Source: Pseudomonadota bacterium (lineage in GTDB: Bacteria; Pseudomonadota; Gammaproteobacteria; Burkholderiales; Burkholderiaceae_C). From it: a DNA stretch of 64,000 bases. Positions 53,673 to 61,646 of this stretch are shown here, one piece after another. How positions within the stretch are numbered: position 1 is the stretch's first letter; every line of letters starts with the position of its first letter. The DNA lies in contig CAUJHQ010000048.1 of NCBI GenBank assembly GCA_963204815.1, positions 1 to 64,000 of the forward strand, written 5' to 3'. Position numbers and translations under genes: made by a program. The notes below the pieces were generated by a model, which had not been told where the DNA came from, made no database searches, and saw only the letters and a list, made by a program, of their open reading frames with translations.

Positions 53673-54476
53673 ATGAAGCCCCAAGCCCTGCAGGCCCCGC
53701 TGTCGCCGGTGCACCGGACCCCGGCGCCGCCACCCGAGCCGCCGGCCCAGCCGGCGCCCGGCGGGCGCGGCGGCGCGCTGGCCGGGCGCACCGTGGGCAC
53801 GGTGGCGGTGCTGGTGCTCGTCGACGTTCGCCACGGCGCACGCTGGTGGGCCTGGTCGCGCCTCGTGCTCGGCCGCTGGCCGCTGCGAGGCGTCAAGGGG
53901 CTCGGCTTCTCCAAGGTGCTGGGCAGCGGGGCGAACGGCGGCTTCGGCGTCACGCCGAGTGCCACCCACGGCGGGCTCTTCCTCGTCTTCGACGGTGAGC
54001 CGGCGGCGCGCGAGTTCGTCGAACGCTCGCCCGTGCTGGCCGGCTACCGCGCCCATGCGCGCGAGTGCTGCGTCGCGATCCTGCGTGCCAGCGCCAGCAA
54101 GGGCACCTGGTCCGGCGCGTCGATGCTGCCGACCGCCGAAGCCCCTGCGCAGGGCCCGATCGCGGCGCTGACGCGTGCGTCGATCCGGCCGCGCCACGCG
54201 CGCGCGTTCTGGCGCCTGTCGCCGGCGACCGAGCGTGCGCTCGAAGCGGCGCCGGGCTGCCTGCTGGCCGCCGGCCTCGGCGAGGCACCGTTCCTGCGCC
54301 AGGCCACCTTCAGCCTGTGGCGCGATGCGCGCGCGATGGACGCCTACGCCCGCAGCGGCGCCCACGCCGAGGCGATCCGCAGCGCCTACGGCGGCGGCTT
54401 CTTCTCCGAGACGATGTTCGTGCGCTTCGTGCCGCTCGAAGTGCGCGGCACCTGGAAGGGCGTGCACCATGGCTGA
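53673..54476 (+). CDS. crtA: CrtA, spheroidene monooxygenase
   Basis: A 267-residue CrtA that introduces the keto group giving spheroidenone-type carotenoids under oxygen. Conserved blocks are GFSKVLGSGANGGFGV, then GTWSGASML and the C-terminal GGFFSETMFVRFVP. It has a Pro-rich N-terminal extension (about residues 8-33). The stop overlaps crtD by 8 bp. Confidence 0.93.
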   Translation: MKPQALQAPLSPVHRTPAPPPEPPAQPAPGGRGGALAGRTVGTVAVLVLVDVRHGARWWAWSRLVLGRWPLRGVKGLGFSKVLGSGANGGFGVTPSATHGGLFLVFDGEPAAREFVERSPVLAGYRAHARECCVAILRASASKGTWSGASMLPTAEAPAQGPIAALTRASIRPRHARAFWRLSPATERALEAAPGCLLAAGLGEAPFLRQATFSLWRDARAMDAYARSGAHAEAIRSAYGGGFFSETMFVRFVPLEVRGTWKGVHHG

Positions 54477-56049
54477 GGCCGCGCGCGAGCACCGCGTCGT
54501 CGTCGTCGGCGCCGGCATCGGCGGGCTCGTCAGCGCGCTGCTGCTCGCCCACCGCGGGCTCGACGTCACGCTGGTGGAGGCCGCGGCCACGCCGGGCGGC
54601 AAGATGCGCCAGCTGCACGTGGGCGGTGCGGCCATCGACGCCGGCCCCACCGTCTTCACGATGCGCTGGGTGTTCGAGCAGATCCTCGGTGCCGCCGACT
54701 TCTCGCTCGCCGACCTGCCGCGGCTGACGCCGCTGGACACGCTGGCGCGCCACGCCTGGCGCGGCCAGGCCGCCACGCTCGACCTGCACGCCAGCCAGGA
54801 GAAGAGCACCGAGGCCATCGGTGCCTTCGCCGGCGCCGCCGAGGCGCGCCGCTTCGTCACCTTCTGCGAGCAGGCGCGCCGCGTCTACCAGGCGCTCGAA
54901 GGCCCGTACATCCGCGCGCCGCGGCCGCAGCCGTACGCGATGGCCGGCGACCTCGGCCTGCGCGGCATGGCCGCATTGATGTCGCTGGGGCCGTTCGCGA
55001 GCCTGTGGCGCTCGCTCGGCCGCCACTTCCACGACCCCCGCCTGCGCCAGCTGTTCGCGCGCTACGCCACCTACTGCGGCGCGTCGCCCTGGCAGGCACC
55101 GGCGACGCTGATGCTGGTGGCGCAGGTCGAGATGGACGGCGTCTGGTCGGTCGACGGCGGCATGCACGCCGTGGCGCGCTGCTTCGCCGACCTGGCCGTG
55201 CGGCGCGGCGCGGTGCTGCGCTGCTCGAGCCCGGTCGAACGCATCCTCGTGCAGGGCGGCCGCGTGCGCGGCGTGCGGCTGGCCGGCGGCGAGGAACTCG
55301 CGGCCGACTCGGTGGTGTTCAACGGCGATCCGCAGGCGCTGGTGCAGGGGCTGCTGGGGCCGCAGGTCACGCACGCGGTGCCGCCGGTGCCGCCGGCGCG
55401 GCGCTCGCTGTCGGCGCTGACCTGGTCGATGCACGCCCCGACGGCGGGCTTCGAGCTCGCACGCCACAACGTCTTCTTCGACGACGACTACAAGTCCGAG
55501 TTCGACGACATCTTCCGCCGCCGGCGCCTGCCGCAGGCCGGCACCGTCTACGTCTGCGCACAGGACCGCGGCGCCGCCGCCGAGCCTGCCGCCGGCGCCC
55601 CCGAACGCCTGCTGTGCCTGGTGAATGCGCCGGCCGACGGCGACCGCCGCCCCTTCGACGCCCAGGAGACCGACCCATGCGAACGACAGAGCCTGGCGCT
55701 CCTGCGTGGCTGCGGCTTGCAGATCGACCCGACGCCGCAGGCGGTGCAGCGCACGACGCCGGCGGACTTCAACCGCCTCTTCCCGGCCACCGGGGGGGCC
55801 TTGTACGGGCAGGCGACGCATGGCTGGATGGCGCCGTTCCGGCGGCCGGCCGCGATCTGCCGGGTGCCGGGCCTGCTGCTGGCGGGCGGGGGCGTGCACC
55901 CGGGGCCGGGCGTGCCGATGGCGGCGCTGTCGGGCCAGCGGGCGGCCGTGACGCTGATGGCGCACCTCGATTCGACCAGCCGGTCGCGGCGGGCGGCTAT
56001 CTCTGGTGGTACGTCGACGCGATCAGCGACGACGGTCGCCACGCCTTGA
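54469..56049 (+). CDS. crtD: CrtD, methoxyneurosporene/hydroxyneurosporene desaturase
   Basis: A 526-residue FAD-dependent C-3,4 desaturase. The FAD fold is at the very start (VVVVGAGIGGLVSALLLAHRG) with PGGKMR after it, and the C-terminal flavin motif is LLLAGGGVHPGPGVPMAALSG. The natural end of the family lies at about residue 500 (TLMAHL); the last ~28 residues (SRSRRAAISGGT onward) are not homologous and run over the coding sequence of CrtC in another frame. See the crtC entry. Confidence 0.92.
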   Translation: MAEAAREHRVVVVGAGIGGLVSALLLAHRGLDVTLVEAAATPGGKMRQLHVGGAAIDAGPTVFTMRWVFEQILGAADFSLADLPRLTPLDTLARHAWRGQAATLDLHASQEKSTEAIGAFAGAAEARRFVTFCEQARRVYQALEGPYIRAPRPQPYAMAGDLGLRGMAALMSLGPFASLWRSLGRHFHDPRLRQLFARYATYCGASPWQAPATLMLVAQVEMDGVWSVDGGMHAVARCFADLAVRRGAVLRCSSPVERILVQGGRVRGVRLAGGEELAADSVVFNGDPQALVQGLLGPQVTHAVPPVPPARRSLSALTWSMHAPTAGFELARHNVFFDDDYKSEFDDIFRRRRLPQAGTVYVCAQDRGAAAEPAAGAPERLLCLVNAPADGDRRPFDAQETDPCERQSLALLRGCGLQIDPTPQAVQRTTPADFNRLFPATGGALYGQATHGWMAPFRRPAAICRVPGLLLAGGGVHPGPGVPMAALSGQRAAVTLMAHLDSTSRSRRAAISGGTSTRSATTVATP

Positions 56050-56897
56050 CCATCATCGCGTTCGTGGGCAGCTGCTTCTCCCCCTACTACGCCTGGGCGC
56101 TCGGCCGGAACCCGGCCACCGCCGCGGAGAACCACTGCGCGGTCAACGTCGCGCTGTACGGCGACAGCGGCCGCCGCTGGACCATGACCGAGCGCAGCCG
56201 CCGCCACCTGCAGCGCAGCGCGCGCGAACTCGTCATCGGCCCCAGCCGCGTGCGCTGGGACGGCCGCTCGCTCGTCATCGACCTCGACGAGATCGGCGTC
56301 CCGATCCCGCAGCGCGTGCGCGGTCGCGTGCGCGTGTCGCCGCGCGGCTTGTCCACCTTCAACACCGCGCTCGACGCCGCTGGCCACCACCGCTGGGGCC
56401 CGATCGCGCCGTGCGCGCGCGTCGAGGTCGAACTCAAGCAGCCGAACGCCCGCTGGAGCGGCGAGGCCTACCTCGACTCGAACGAGGGCGACGAGCCGAT
56501 CCACACCCCCTTCGTCGAATGGGACTGGTCGCGTGCCGCGCTGAAGGACGGCAGCACCGCCGTCATCTACGACGTGCGCGCCAAGCTCGGCGAAGACCGC
56601 GTGATCGCCCGCCGCTTCCGCCCCGACGGCAGCTCGGAAGCCTTCGTGCCGCCGCCGCGCCAGGCGTTGCCGCGCACCTTCTGGCGCATGCCGCGCACGA
56701 TGCGCAGCGACGCCGGCGCGCCGCCCGCGCGCGTGGCGCAGACGCTGGAGGACACGCCGTTCTACGTGCGCTCGGTGCTCGAGTCCAGCCTGCTCGGCGA
56801 GCGAGTCACATCCGTGCACGAGACGCTGAGCGTGCCGCGCGTGGTGTCGCGCAGCACGCGCTTCATGTTGCCGTGGCGCATGCCGCGGGTGCGTTGA
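56046..56897 (+). CDS. crtC: CrtC, carotenoid 1,2-hydratase
   Basis: Adds water to the terminal double bond of neurosporene/lycopene-type carotenoids. Conserved blocks are IIAFVGSCFSPYYAWA, then NHCAVNVALYG, then LPRTFWRMPR and ETPFYVR-like DTPFYVRSVLES. Placed here from TTG 56046, which overlaps the crtD stop (TTGA), giving 283 residues like short CrtC proteins. However, the same frame upstream to about 55960 encodes RFDQPVAAGGYLWWYVDA, conserved in longer CrtC proteins, and has no ATG, GTG or TTG nearby (the nearest ATG is at 55677). So either translation starts at TTG, or the start was lost or shifted. Confidence 0.85.
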   Translation: MTIIAFVGSCFSPYYAWALGRNPATAAENHCAVNVALYGDSGRRWTMTERSRRHLQRSARELVIGPSRVRWDGRSLVIDLDEIGVPIPQRVRGRVRVSPRGLSTFNTALDAAGHHRWGPIAPCARVEVELKQPNARWSGEAYLDSNEGDEPIHTPFVEWDWSRAALKDGSTAVIYDVRAKLGEDRVIARRFRPDGSSEAFVPPPRQALPRTFWRMPRTMRSDAGAPPARVAQTLEDTPFYVRSVLESSLLGERVTSVHETLSVPRVVSRSTRFMLPWRMPRVR

Positions 56898-56917
56898 CGA
56901 CCGGAAAGCCGAAGGCC

Positions 56918-58366
56918 ATGAACCTGAACCGCGAAATGCTGCAACGCGTTGCCCGCCTGGCGCCGCGCTGGTTGCCGTTCGCGGACGCCGCGTCGCCCGA
57001 GATGCCGCTGCACCGGCTGCTGCGCCTGTCGCTGTTCCAGGTGTCGGTCGGCATGGCGCTGGTGCTGCTGGTGGGCACGCTGAACCGCGTGATGATCGTC
57101 GAGCTCGGCGTGCCGGCGTCGCTGGTGGCGGTGATGATCGCGCTGCCGGTGCTGTTCGCGCCGGTGCGGGCGCTGATCGGCTTCCGTTCCGACACCCACC
57201 AGTCGGCGCTCGGCTGGCGCCGCGTGCCCTTCATCTGGAAGGGCACGATGATCCAGTTCGGCGGCCTGGCCATCATGCCGTTCGCGCTGCTCGTGCTGTC
57301 GGGCGGCGGCAACGCGAACCAGTGGCCGGTGTGGATCGGCCAGCTCGGCGCCGGGCTCGCGTTCCTGCTCGTCGGCGCCGGCCTGCACATCACGCAGACG
57401 GCCGGCCTCGCGCTCGCCACCGACCTCACGAAGCCGGAGGCGCAGCCCAAGGTGGTCGGCCTGATGTACGTCTCCCAGCTGCTCGGCATGGGCGTGGCGG
57501 CGCTGGTGTTCGGCTGGCTGCTCGAGGACTTCAGTCCCGGCCGCCTGGTGCGCGTGATCCAGGGCTCGGCGGTCGTCACGATCGCGCTCAACATCGTCGC
57601 GCTGTGGAAGCAGGAGACGCGCAACCCCGCGCGCACGCGCCGCGGCCAGCCGCAGCCCAGCTTCGCCGAGGCCTGGGCGCGCTTCCGCGAAGGCGAGCAC
57701 GCGATGCGCCGCCTGGTGGCCGTGGGCCTGGGCACGATGGCCTTCGGCATGCAGGACGTGCTGCTCGAACCCTACGGCGGCCAGGTGCTCGGCATGTCGG
57801 TCGGCGCGACCACGCAGCTCACCGCCACGCTTGCCATCGGGGGCCTGATCGGTTTCGGCTTCGCGTCGCACGTGCTGGGGCGCGGGGCCGACGCGTTCCG
57901 CATGTCGATCGCGGGCGTGCTGGTCGGCGTGCCGGCCTTCGCCATCGTCATCGCCTCGGCGCCGCTGGGCATGCCGGCGCTCTTCGCGTTCGGCGCCTGG
58001 CTCATCGGCATCGGCGGCGGCATCTTCGGCCATGGCACGCTGACGGCAACGATGCGGCTCGCGCCGCCGTCCCAGGTCGGCCTCGCGCTCGGCGCCTGGG
58101 GTGCCGTGCAGGCCACCGCGGCGGGCGTGGCGGTCGCCTTCGGCGGTGTCATGCGCGACCTCGTCAACACCTTCGCCGGCGGCGTGGCCGACGGCGCGCT
58201 GCACGCCGGGGCCACCGGCTATTCCGCCGTCTACGCGCTCGAGATCCTGCTGCTCGTCGCCACCGCGCTCGTCATGGCACCGCTGGTGCGCCGCTCGCCC
58301 CTCCCATTCCCCCAGAGCGCCCATGCCGATGCGCGCGCCACCCTTTCGCAAGAGGCCCTGAAATGA
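56918..58366 (+). CDS. pucC: PucC/LhaA-family light-harvesting assembly transporter-like protein
   Basis: A 482-residue, twelve-helix MFS-type protein of the PucC/LhaA/bch2 family, required for insertion of LH complexes and pigment delivery in other purple bacteria. Family features: RLSLFQVSVGMALVLLVGTLNRVM, ALIGFRSDTHQSALGWRRVPF and QDVLLEPYGGQVLGMSV. Gene position opposite pucBA favours PucC over the puhA-linked LhaA. ATGATG starts the next gene at its stop. Confidence 0.88.
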   Translation: MNLNREMLQRVARLAPRWLPFADAASPEMPLHRLLRLSLFQVSVGMALVLLVGTLNRVMIVELGVPASLVAVMIALPVLFAPVRALIGFRSDTHQSALGWRRVPFIWKGTMIQFGGLAIMPFALLVLSGGGNANQWPVWIGQLGAGLAFLLVGAGLHITQTAGLALATDLTKPEAQPKVVGLMYVSQLLGMGVAALVFGWLLEDFSPGRLVRVIQGSAVVTIALNIVALWKQETRNPARTRRGQPQPSFAEAWARFREGEHAMRRLVAVGLGTMAFGMQDVLLEPYGGQVLGMSVGATTQLTATLAIGGLIGFGFASHVLGRGADAFRMSIAGVLVGVPAFAIVIASAPLGMPALFAFGAWLIGIGGGIFGHGTLTATMRLAPPSQVGLALGAWGAVQATAAGVAVAFGGVMRDLVNTFAGGVADGALHAGATGYSAVYALEILLLVATALVMAPLVRRSPLPFPQSAHADARATLSQEALK

Positions 58367-58839
58367 TGAATCGCACCTTCTGGGGCACGCCCCACACCGA
58401 GACCGACATGAACGCCTTCGAGGCCGCGCTGCTGCACCGAGCGCCCGCCGTCGCCGCCGGCCAGTTCAGTGCCGCCGTCGCGGCCGACGATCTGCTCGAA
58501 CGCGTCGTGCGGCGATCCGGCGCGCTGCTGCAGGCCGACGCGGTCTTCTCGATCGTGGCGTTGCTGTTCATCTACAAGTCGTCGACCGACGGGCTCGCCA
58601 CCGTGCTCCTGCTGAACCGCTGGTCCTTCGGGCTCGCGGTGGCGGCGTGCGTGCTGCTGCTCACGAACCTGGGCCTCAGCTGGGCGCGCAAGGTCGGCGA
58701 AACCTACGCCGACCCGCGCGAGGCGTTCTCGTTCACGATGGACAGCTACCGCCGGCGCGCCTGGCGCTTCACGGTGTCGCTGTGGCTGTCGATCGCGGCC
58801 TTCGTGCTGATGCTGGTGGCGGTCTGGCAGTTGCCCTGA
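58363..58839 (+). CDS. Unknown two-helix membrane protein of the photosynthesis cluster
   Basis: Not recognised. A 158-residue protein (ATG at 58363 or 58366) that overlaps the pucC stop. It has an N-terminal soluble part (ERVVRRSGALLQADAV), then hydrophobic segments VFSIVALLFIYKS, LAVAACVLLLTNLGLSW and WLSIAAFVLMLVAVW, so two or three helices. Last gene of the plus-strand run from crtE and followed by a strong terminator, hence probably co-expressed with it. Possible role in antenna assembly is only an inference from position. Confidence 0.7.
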   Translation: MMNRTFWGTPHTETDMNAFEAALLHRAPAVAAGQFSAAVAADDLLERVVRRSGALLQADAVFSIVALLFIYKSSTDGLATVLLLNRWSFGLAVAACVLLLTNLGLSWARKVGETYADPREAFSFTMDSYRRRAWRFTVSLWLSIAAFVLMLVAVWQLP

Positions 58840-58863
58840 AACGGCACTTCCAGGCTTCGCTGA

Positions 58864-58889
58864 AAGGCCGGCACCTGCCGGCCTTTTTC
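58864..58889 (+). terminator. Rho-independent terminator of the crtE-puf-crtADC-pucC run
   Basis: AAAGGCCGGCA, CC, TGCCGGCCTTTTT: a perfect GC stem with a T5 tail, 25 bp after the last stop codon. Confidence 0.85.
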
Positions 58890-58944
58890 ATGGGCGGCCT
58901 CGAACGGGGCCCGCCGCTTCGGCGCAGCGCCTCCTGAAACGAAC

Positions 58945-58977
58945 CGGGGCCGGGATCCTCGCGGATCACCGGCCCCG
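58945..58977 (-). terminator. Hairpin downstream of pucA, probable terminator on the minus strand
   Basis: CGGGGCCGG (58945-58953) pairs with CCGGCCCCG (58969-58977), extended inward by GATCC/GGATC with one bulge. It lies 29 bp beyond the pucA stop; on the minus strand it is followed by GGTTCGTTT. Confidence 0.6.
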
Positions 58978-59006
58978 TGCTTCTGGCGAACCAGAAGACG
59001 TCGAAG

Positions 59007-59225
59007 CTACTGCTTCAAGGGTGTCCCGGCCTGTGCGGTCACGGTGCTGGTGTCCAGCGCCGCGGCCTTCTTGGCCTTCATGCCACCTTCATGGTAGGCG
59101 GGCAGCCAGGTCGTGTGGGTGTACAGCATGTAGTGCACCATGAACGAGCTGACAGCCACGGCCGTCAGGAACAGGGGCACGCCGACCGTCGGCTTCACCA
59201 CGCGCCAAATCTTGCCTTGGTTCAT
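59007..59225 (-). CDS. pucA: PucA, LH2 alpha polypeptide
   Basis: A 72-residue LH2 alpha chain: MNQGKIWRVVKPTVGVP start as in Rhodoblastus acidophilus, bacteriochlorophyll ligand His31 (FMVHYMLY), then THTTWLPAYHEGG. Numbering is the same as in the reference structures, so Tyr44 is kept and Trp45 is His. These two residues normally hydrogen-bond the B850 acetyl groups. A charged, Ala-rich C-terminal tail follows. Ribosome site AAGGAGAAAACCAA; 12 bp after pucB. Confidence 0.95.
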   Translation of the reverse strand: MNQGKIWRVVKPTVGVPLFLTAVAVSSFMVHYMLYTHTTWLPAYHEGGMKAKKAAALDTSTVTAQAGTPLKQ

Positions 59226-59237
59226 TTGGTTTTCTCC

Positions 59238-59393
59238 TTAATGAAGCCAGGGCGAGTAGATGTACGCGAAGAAGTGCGCGAGCAGGGCGATCAGGCCGAA
59301 CGTGCGGGTGCCGTCGACCAGTCCTTGCTGCAATTCTTCGGCTTCCGCCGTGGTCAAACCGGACGGCCAAACCCGATCGGGATCATTTGCCAT
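59238..59393 (-). CDS. pucB: PucB, LH2 beta polypeptide
   Basis: A 51-residue LH2 beta chain: GLTTAEAEEL, then VDGTRTFGLIALLAHFFAYIYSPWLH with the B850 ligand His40 (LLAHFFAY) and the Arg in DGTR. The otherwise common LHK before the helix is LQQ here. The ATG at 59393 lies after GTAGGAGAATACGAG; the frame upstream of it (to 59462) is not protein-like. Transcribed with pucA; no pucC directly downstream on this strand. Confidence 0.95.
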   Translation of the reverse strand: MANDPDRVWPSGLTTAEAEELQQGLVDGTRTFGLIALLAHFFAYIYSPWLH

Positions 59394-59465
59394 CTCGTAT
59401 TCTCCTACTGTGACAATCCGTGCTGAACCCGCACGAGGGCTACTTGTGGCACGTTGCGCCACCTA

Positions 59466-59520
59466 TTTCCCTTCGGATCTGAAAGGGAAATTCTCTTTGA
59501 CCGACTGTAATCAGTCGGGT
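59466..59520. promoter_or_regulatory. Two inverted repeats in the pucBA upstream region
   Basis: TTTCCCTT (59466-59473) and AAGGGAAA (59483-59490) form one perfect 8-bp repeat. CGACTG (59502-59507) and CAGTCG (59512-59517) form another around TAAT, with GAC/GTC further out. They sit 73-124 bp upstream of the pucB start (59393). No TGT-N12-ACA site was found here, so pucBA may be under a different regulator. Confidence 0.45.
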
Positions 59521-59595
59521 CGAATTCAATATGGTCTTCGTCAATGGAACGACATATTCCAGACGAATATTCCGAGCCCAAACGGCAGCGCGCAT

Positions 59596-59745
59596 TCATT
59601 GCGAATTCCGTCCGCGCTCGCGTTGTGATTCGCGCCGGCGCCTCTCGCGTGCCAGGTCGCGCAATTGCCAGACCGCAAACCCCAGCACGACGCCGAACAC
59701 GAGCACCAGCTCGACGAGGATGAAGGGCCAGTGGCCGTGGTCCAT
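59596..59745 (-). CDS. Small membrane protein downstream of crtB
   Basis: Not recognised. A 49-residue open frame whose ATG lies 6 bp after the crtB stop. One strong membrane helix (FILVELVLVFGVVLGFAVW) is followed by a very basic tail (RERRRRESQRERGR), which predicts an N-out, C-in topology. Ribosome site weak. Position suggests co-transcription with crtB. Confidence 0.5.
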   Translation of the reverse strand: MDHGHWPFILVELVLVFGVVLGFAVWQLRDLARERRRRESQRERGRNSQ

Positions 59746-59751
59746 GGCGCG

Positions 59752-60798
59752 TCATCGGAAGGCGCGTTGCTGCGTGGCGCGGCGCTCCGTGAGCTCGATC
59801 ATCCAGCCCACGCGGTCGTCGAAGCTGCGGCTGGCGGGCGCCTCGGGCGCCGGCGTGTCGACCGCGGCGTCGACGAGGAAACGCACCGCCGGCAGCACCG
59901 GCAGCGTGGCGCCGGCGTCGGCGGGCGCCACCAGGGCGGCGGTGCCGGCGCGCGCGATCAACGCCAGCTTGCGACCTTTGCCCACCACCGCGCGCTGCGT
60001 GATGCTGTCGCAGCCGCGCCGTTCGAGCTCGCGGCCGATCTCCGCGTAGACCAACCGGGCGGCGTGGATGGCCGGGCGGCAGTCGCGGGGCAGCAGCGCC
60101 ACGCCGTGCTCGGCGCGTGCATAGAGCGAGTCGGCCGCGGCGAGCAGGCGCTGCACGACACCGGCGATGGCGGCGTCGAAGCGCGGCGCCGCGAGCCAGG
60201 CGTCGGCGTCGATGCCGGCTTCGGCGAGCCAGCGGCGCGGCAGGTAGAGGCGGCCGTTGCGGGCGTCCTCGCCGACGTCGCGGGCGATGTTGGTGAGCTG
60301 CATCGCGACGCCCAGGTCACAGGCGCGTGCCAGTGCGGCCTCGCCGCGCGCGCCCATCACCAGCGCCATCATCGCGCCCACGGTGCCGGCGACGCGGGCG
60401 CCGTAGGCGTACACGTCGGACAGCGTCTCGTAGCAGCGGCCGGCAGCGTCCCAGAGGAAGCCTTCGAGCAGCGCGTCGAGCAGTTCGCGCGGGATGCGGT
60501 GGCGGTGCACCACGCAGGCGAGCGCGCGGTCGACGTCCACCTCGCGCGGCCGGCCGTCGTAGACGGCGTCGAGGCGCTGGCGCAGGCCGTGCATCGCGGC
60601 GGTGGCGTCGGTGCCGAGGTCGATCTCGTCGTCGGCCAGGCGGCAGAAGGCGTACAGCGCACTGGCCGGCGCGCGCACGCGTGCGGGCAGCAGCAGCGAC
60701 GCGGCGAAGAAGGTCTTCGAGCCGCCGCGCATGAGCCGGCGGCAGGCCGCCAGGTCGTAGGGCGGCAGTGAGGCGGTGTCAGGCCAGTGCGTCGACAT
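59752..60798 (-). CDS. crtB: CrtB, phytoene synthase
   Basis: A 348-residue squalene/phytoene synthase that condenses two GGPP molecules. The two Asp motifs are ADDEIDLG and NIARDVGEDA; the CRRLMRGGSKTFFAA helix near the N terminus and GRLYLP after the second motif are typical. It overlaps the 3' end of puhE by about 20 bp. No crtI phytoene desaturase gene is present in this window. Confidence 0.95.
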   Translation of the reverse strand: MSTHWPDTASLPPYDLAACRRLMRGGSKTFFAASLLLPARVRAPASALYAFCRLADDEIDLGTDATAAMHGLRQRLDAVYDGRPREVDVDRALACVVHRHRIPRELLDALLEGFLWDAAGRCYETLSDVYAYGARVAGTVGAMMALVMGARGEAALARACDLGVAMQLTNIARDVGEDARNGRLYLPRRWLAEAGIDADAWLAAPRFDAAIAGVVQRLLAAADSLYARAEHGVALLPRDCRPAIHAARLVYAEIGRELERRGCDSITQRAVVGKGRKLALIARAGTAALVAPADAGATLPVLPAVRFLVDAAVDTPAPEAPASRSFDDRVGWMIELTERRATQQRAFR

Positions 60799-61621
60799 GG
60801 TCGCCTCCGTTGGGGGTTTCGCTCTTCAGGACGTTCTCGCGCCCGGCACCGTGCCGCACGCGCGCGGCGGCGCGGAGCGCCCAGCGCCACAGCGCCGTGG
60901 CATCCAGCGGCAGCACGAGCAGCCAGTGCTCGACGATCGCCAGCACCAGCAGCGTGGCGACGAGCAGTGCGCCGGCGAAGCGCGCGCTGCCGGGTGGCGC
61001 GGCCACCGCCTCGGCGATGACGAGCGCCGCCACCGCGGTGGCCAGCGTCACGGCCAGCGGGAACAGCCGGTTCATCGGCCGCCGGCGGAAGTAGCTGCCC
61101 AGGTACGCCAGATGCGGCGGCAGCAGCTCGATGCTGAGGTTGCGCACGCCGAGGAAGACGTTGAGCTTGGCGCTGATGCGCATCACCCACAGCACCGCGA
61201 AGGTGGCGGTGCCGACCTGGTTGGCTTCGCCCCAGGTGGCGGCGACGATGGCGGCGCCGGACGCCAGGATCGCGAGCTCGTGCCACAGCACGGCCCCGAA
61301 GGCCTGGTTGAAGCGAGTCCAGCCGCGCACGCCCTCGTCGGCGGCGCGCCGGCGCGGGCCGGTGACCCAGCCGGTGAGGAACGACAGCTCGTGCCAGCCC
61401 CACACCAGCAGCGCGCAGGTGAAGGCACAGTACGCGCCGGCCACGCTGGTCTGCGGCGCGGTGTGCACGAGGCCGACGTAGGCCCCCAGCGCAAGCAGCG
61501 TCGAGATCAGGTGGCTCCAGCGGAAGGTGGTGCGGGGCAGGCCGTCGAGCAGCAGCACGATGCCGGTGGAGAACCACCAGACGAAGATCGCGAAGGCGAT
61601 CGGGAGTGCGTACTCGAGCAT
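60779..61621 (-). CDS. puhE: PuhE, photosynthetic complex assembly membrane protein
   Basis: A 280-residue polytopic protein with about seven helices (LPIAFAIFVWWFSTGIVLLLDG first). It matches the PuhE pattern: HELSFLTGWVTGPR, then GWTRFNQAFGAVLWHELAI and KLNVFLGVRNLSIELLP. PuhE limits excess pigment synthesis in Rhodobacter. It is encoded in the usual puhA-B-C-acsF-puhE order of this strand. Confidence 0.9.
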   Translation of the reverse strand: MLEYALPIAFAIFVWWFSTGIVLLLDGLPRTTFRWSHLISTLLALGAYVGLVHTAPQTSVAGAYCAFTCALLVWGWHELSFLTGWVTGPRRRAADEGVRGWTRFNQAFGAVLWHELAILASGAAIVAATWGEANQVGTATFAVLWVMRISAKLNVFLGVRNLSIELLPPHLAYLGSYFRRRPMNRLFPLAVTLATAVAALVIAEAVAAPPGSARFAGALLVATLLVLAIVEHWLLVLPLDATALWRWALRAAARVRHGAGRENVLKSETPNGGDHVDALA

Positions 61622-61646
61622 GGGCGTGCCGGGCGTCGCGTTCGGG

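Noticed and set aside
59447..59460. TGGCACGTTGC upstream of pucB considered as a sigma54 promoter.
   Set aside because: The GG and GC elements are too close together for a -24/-12 promoter.
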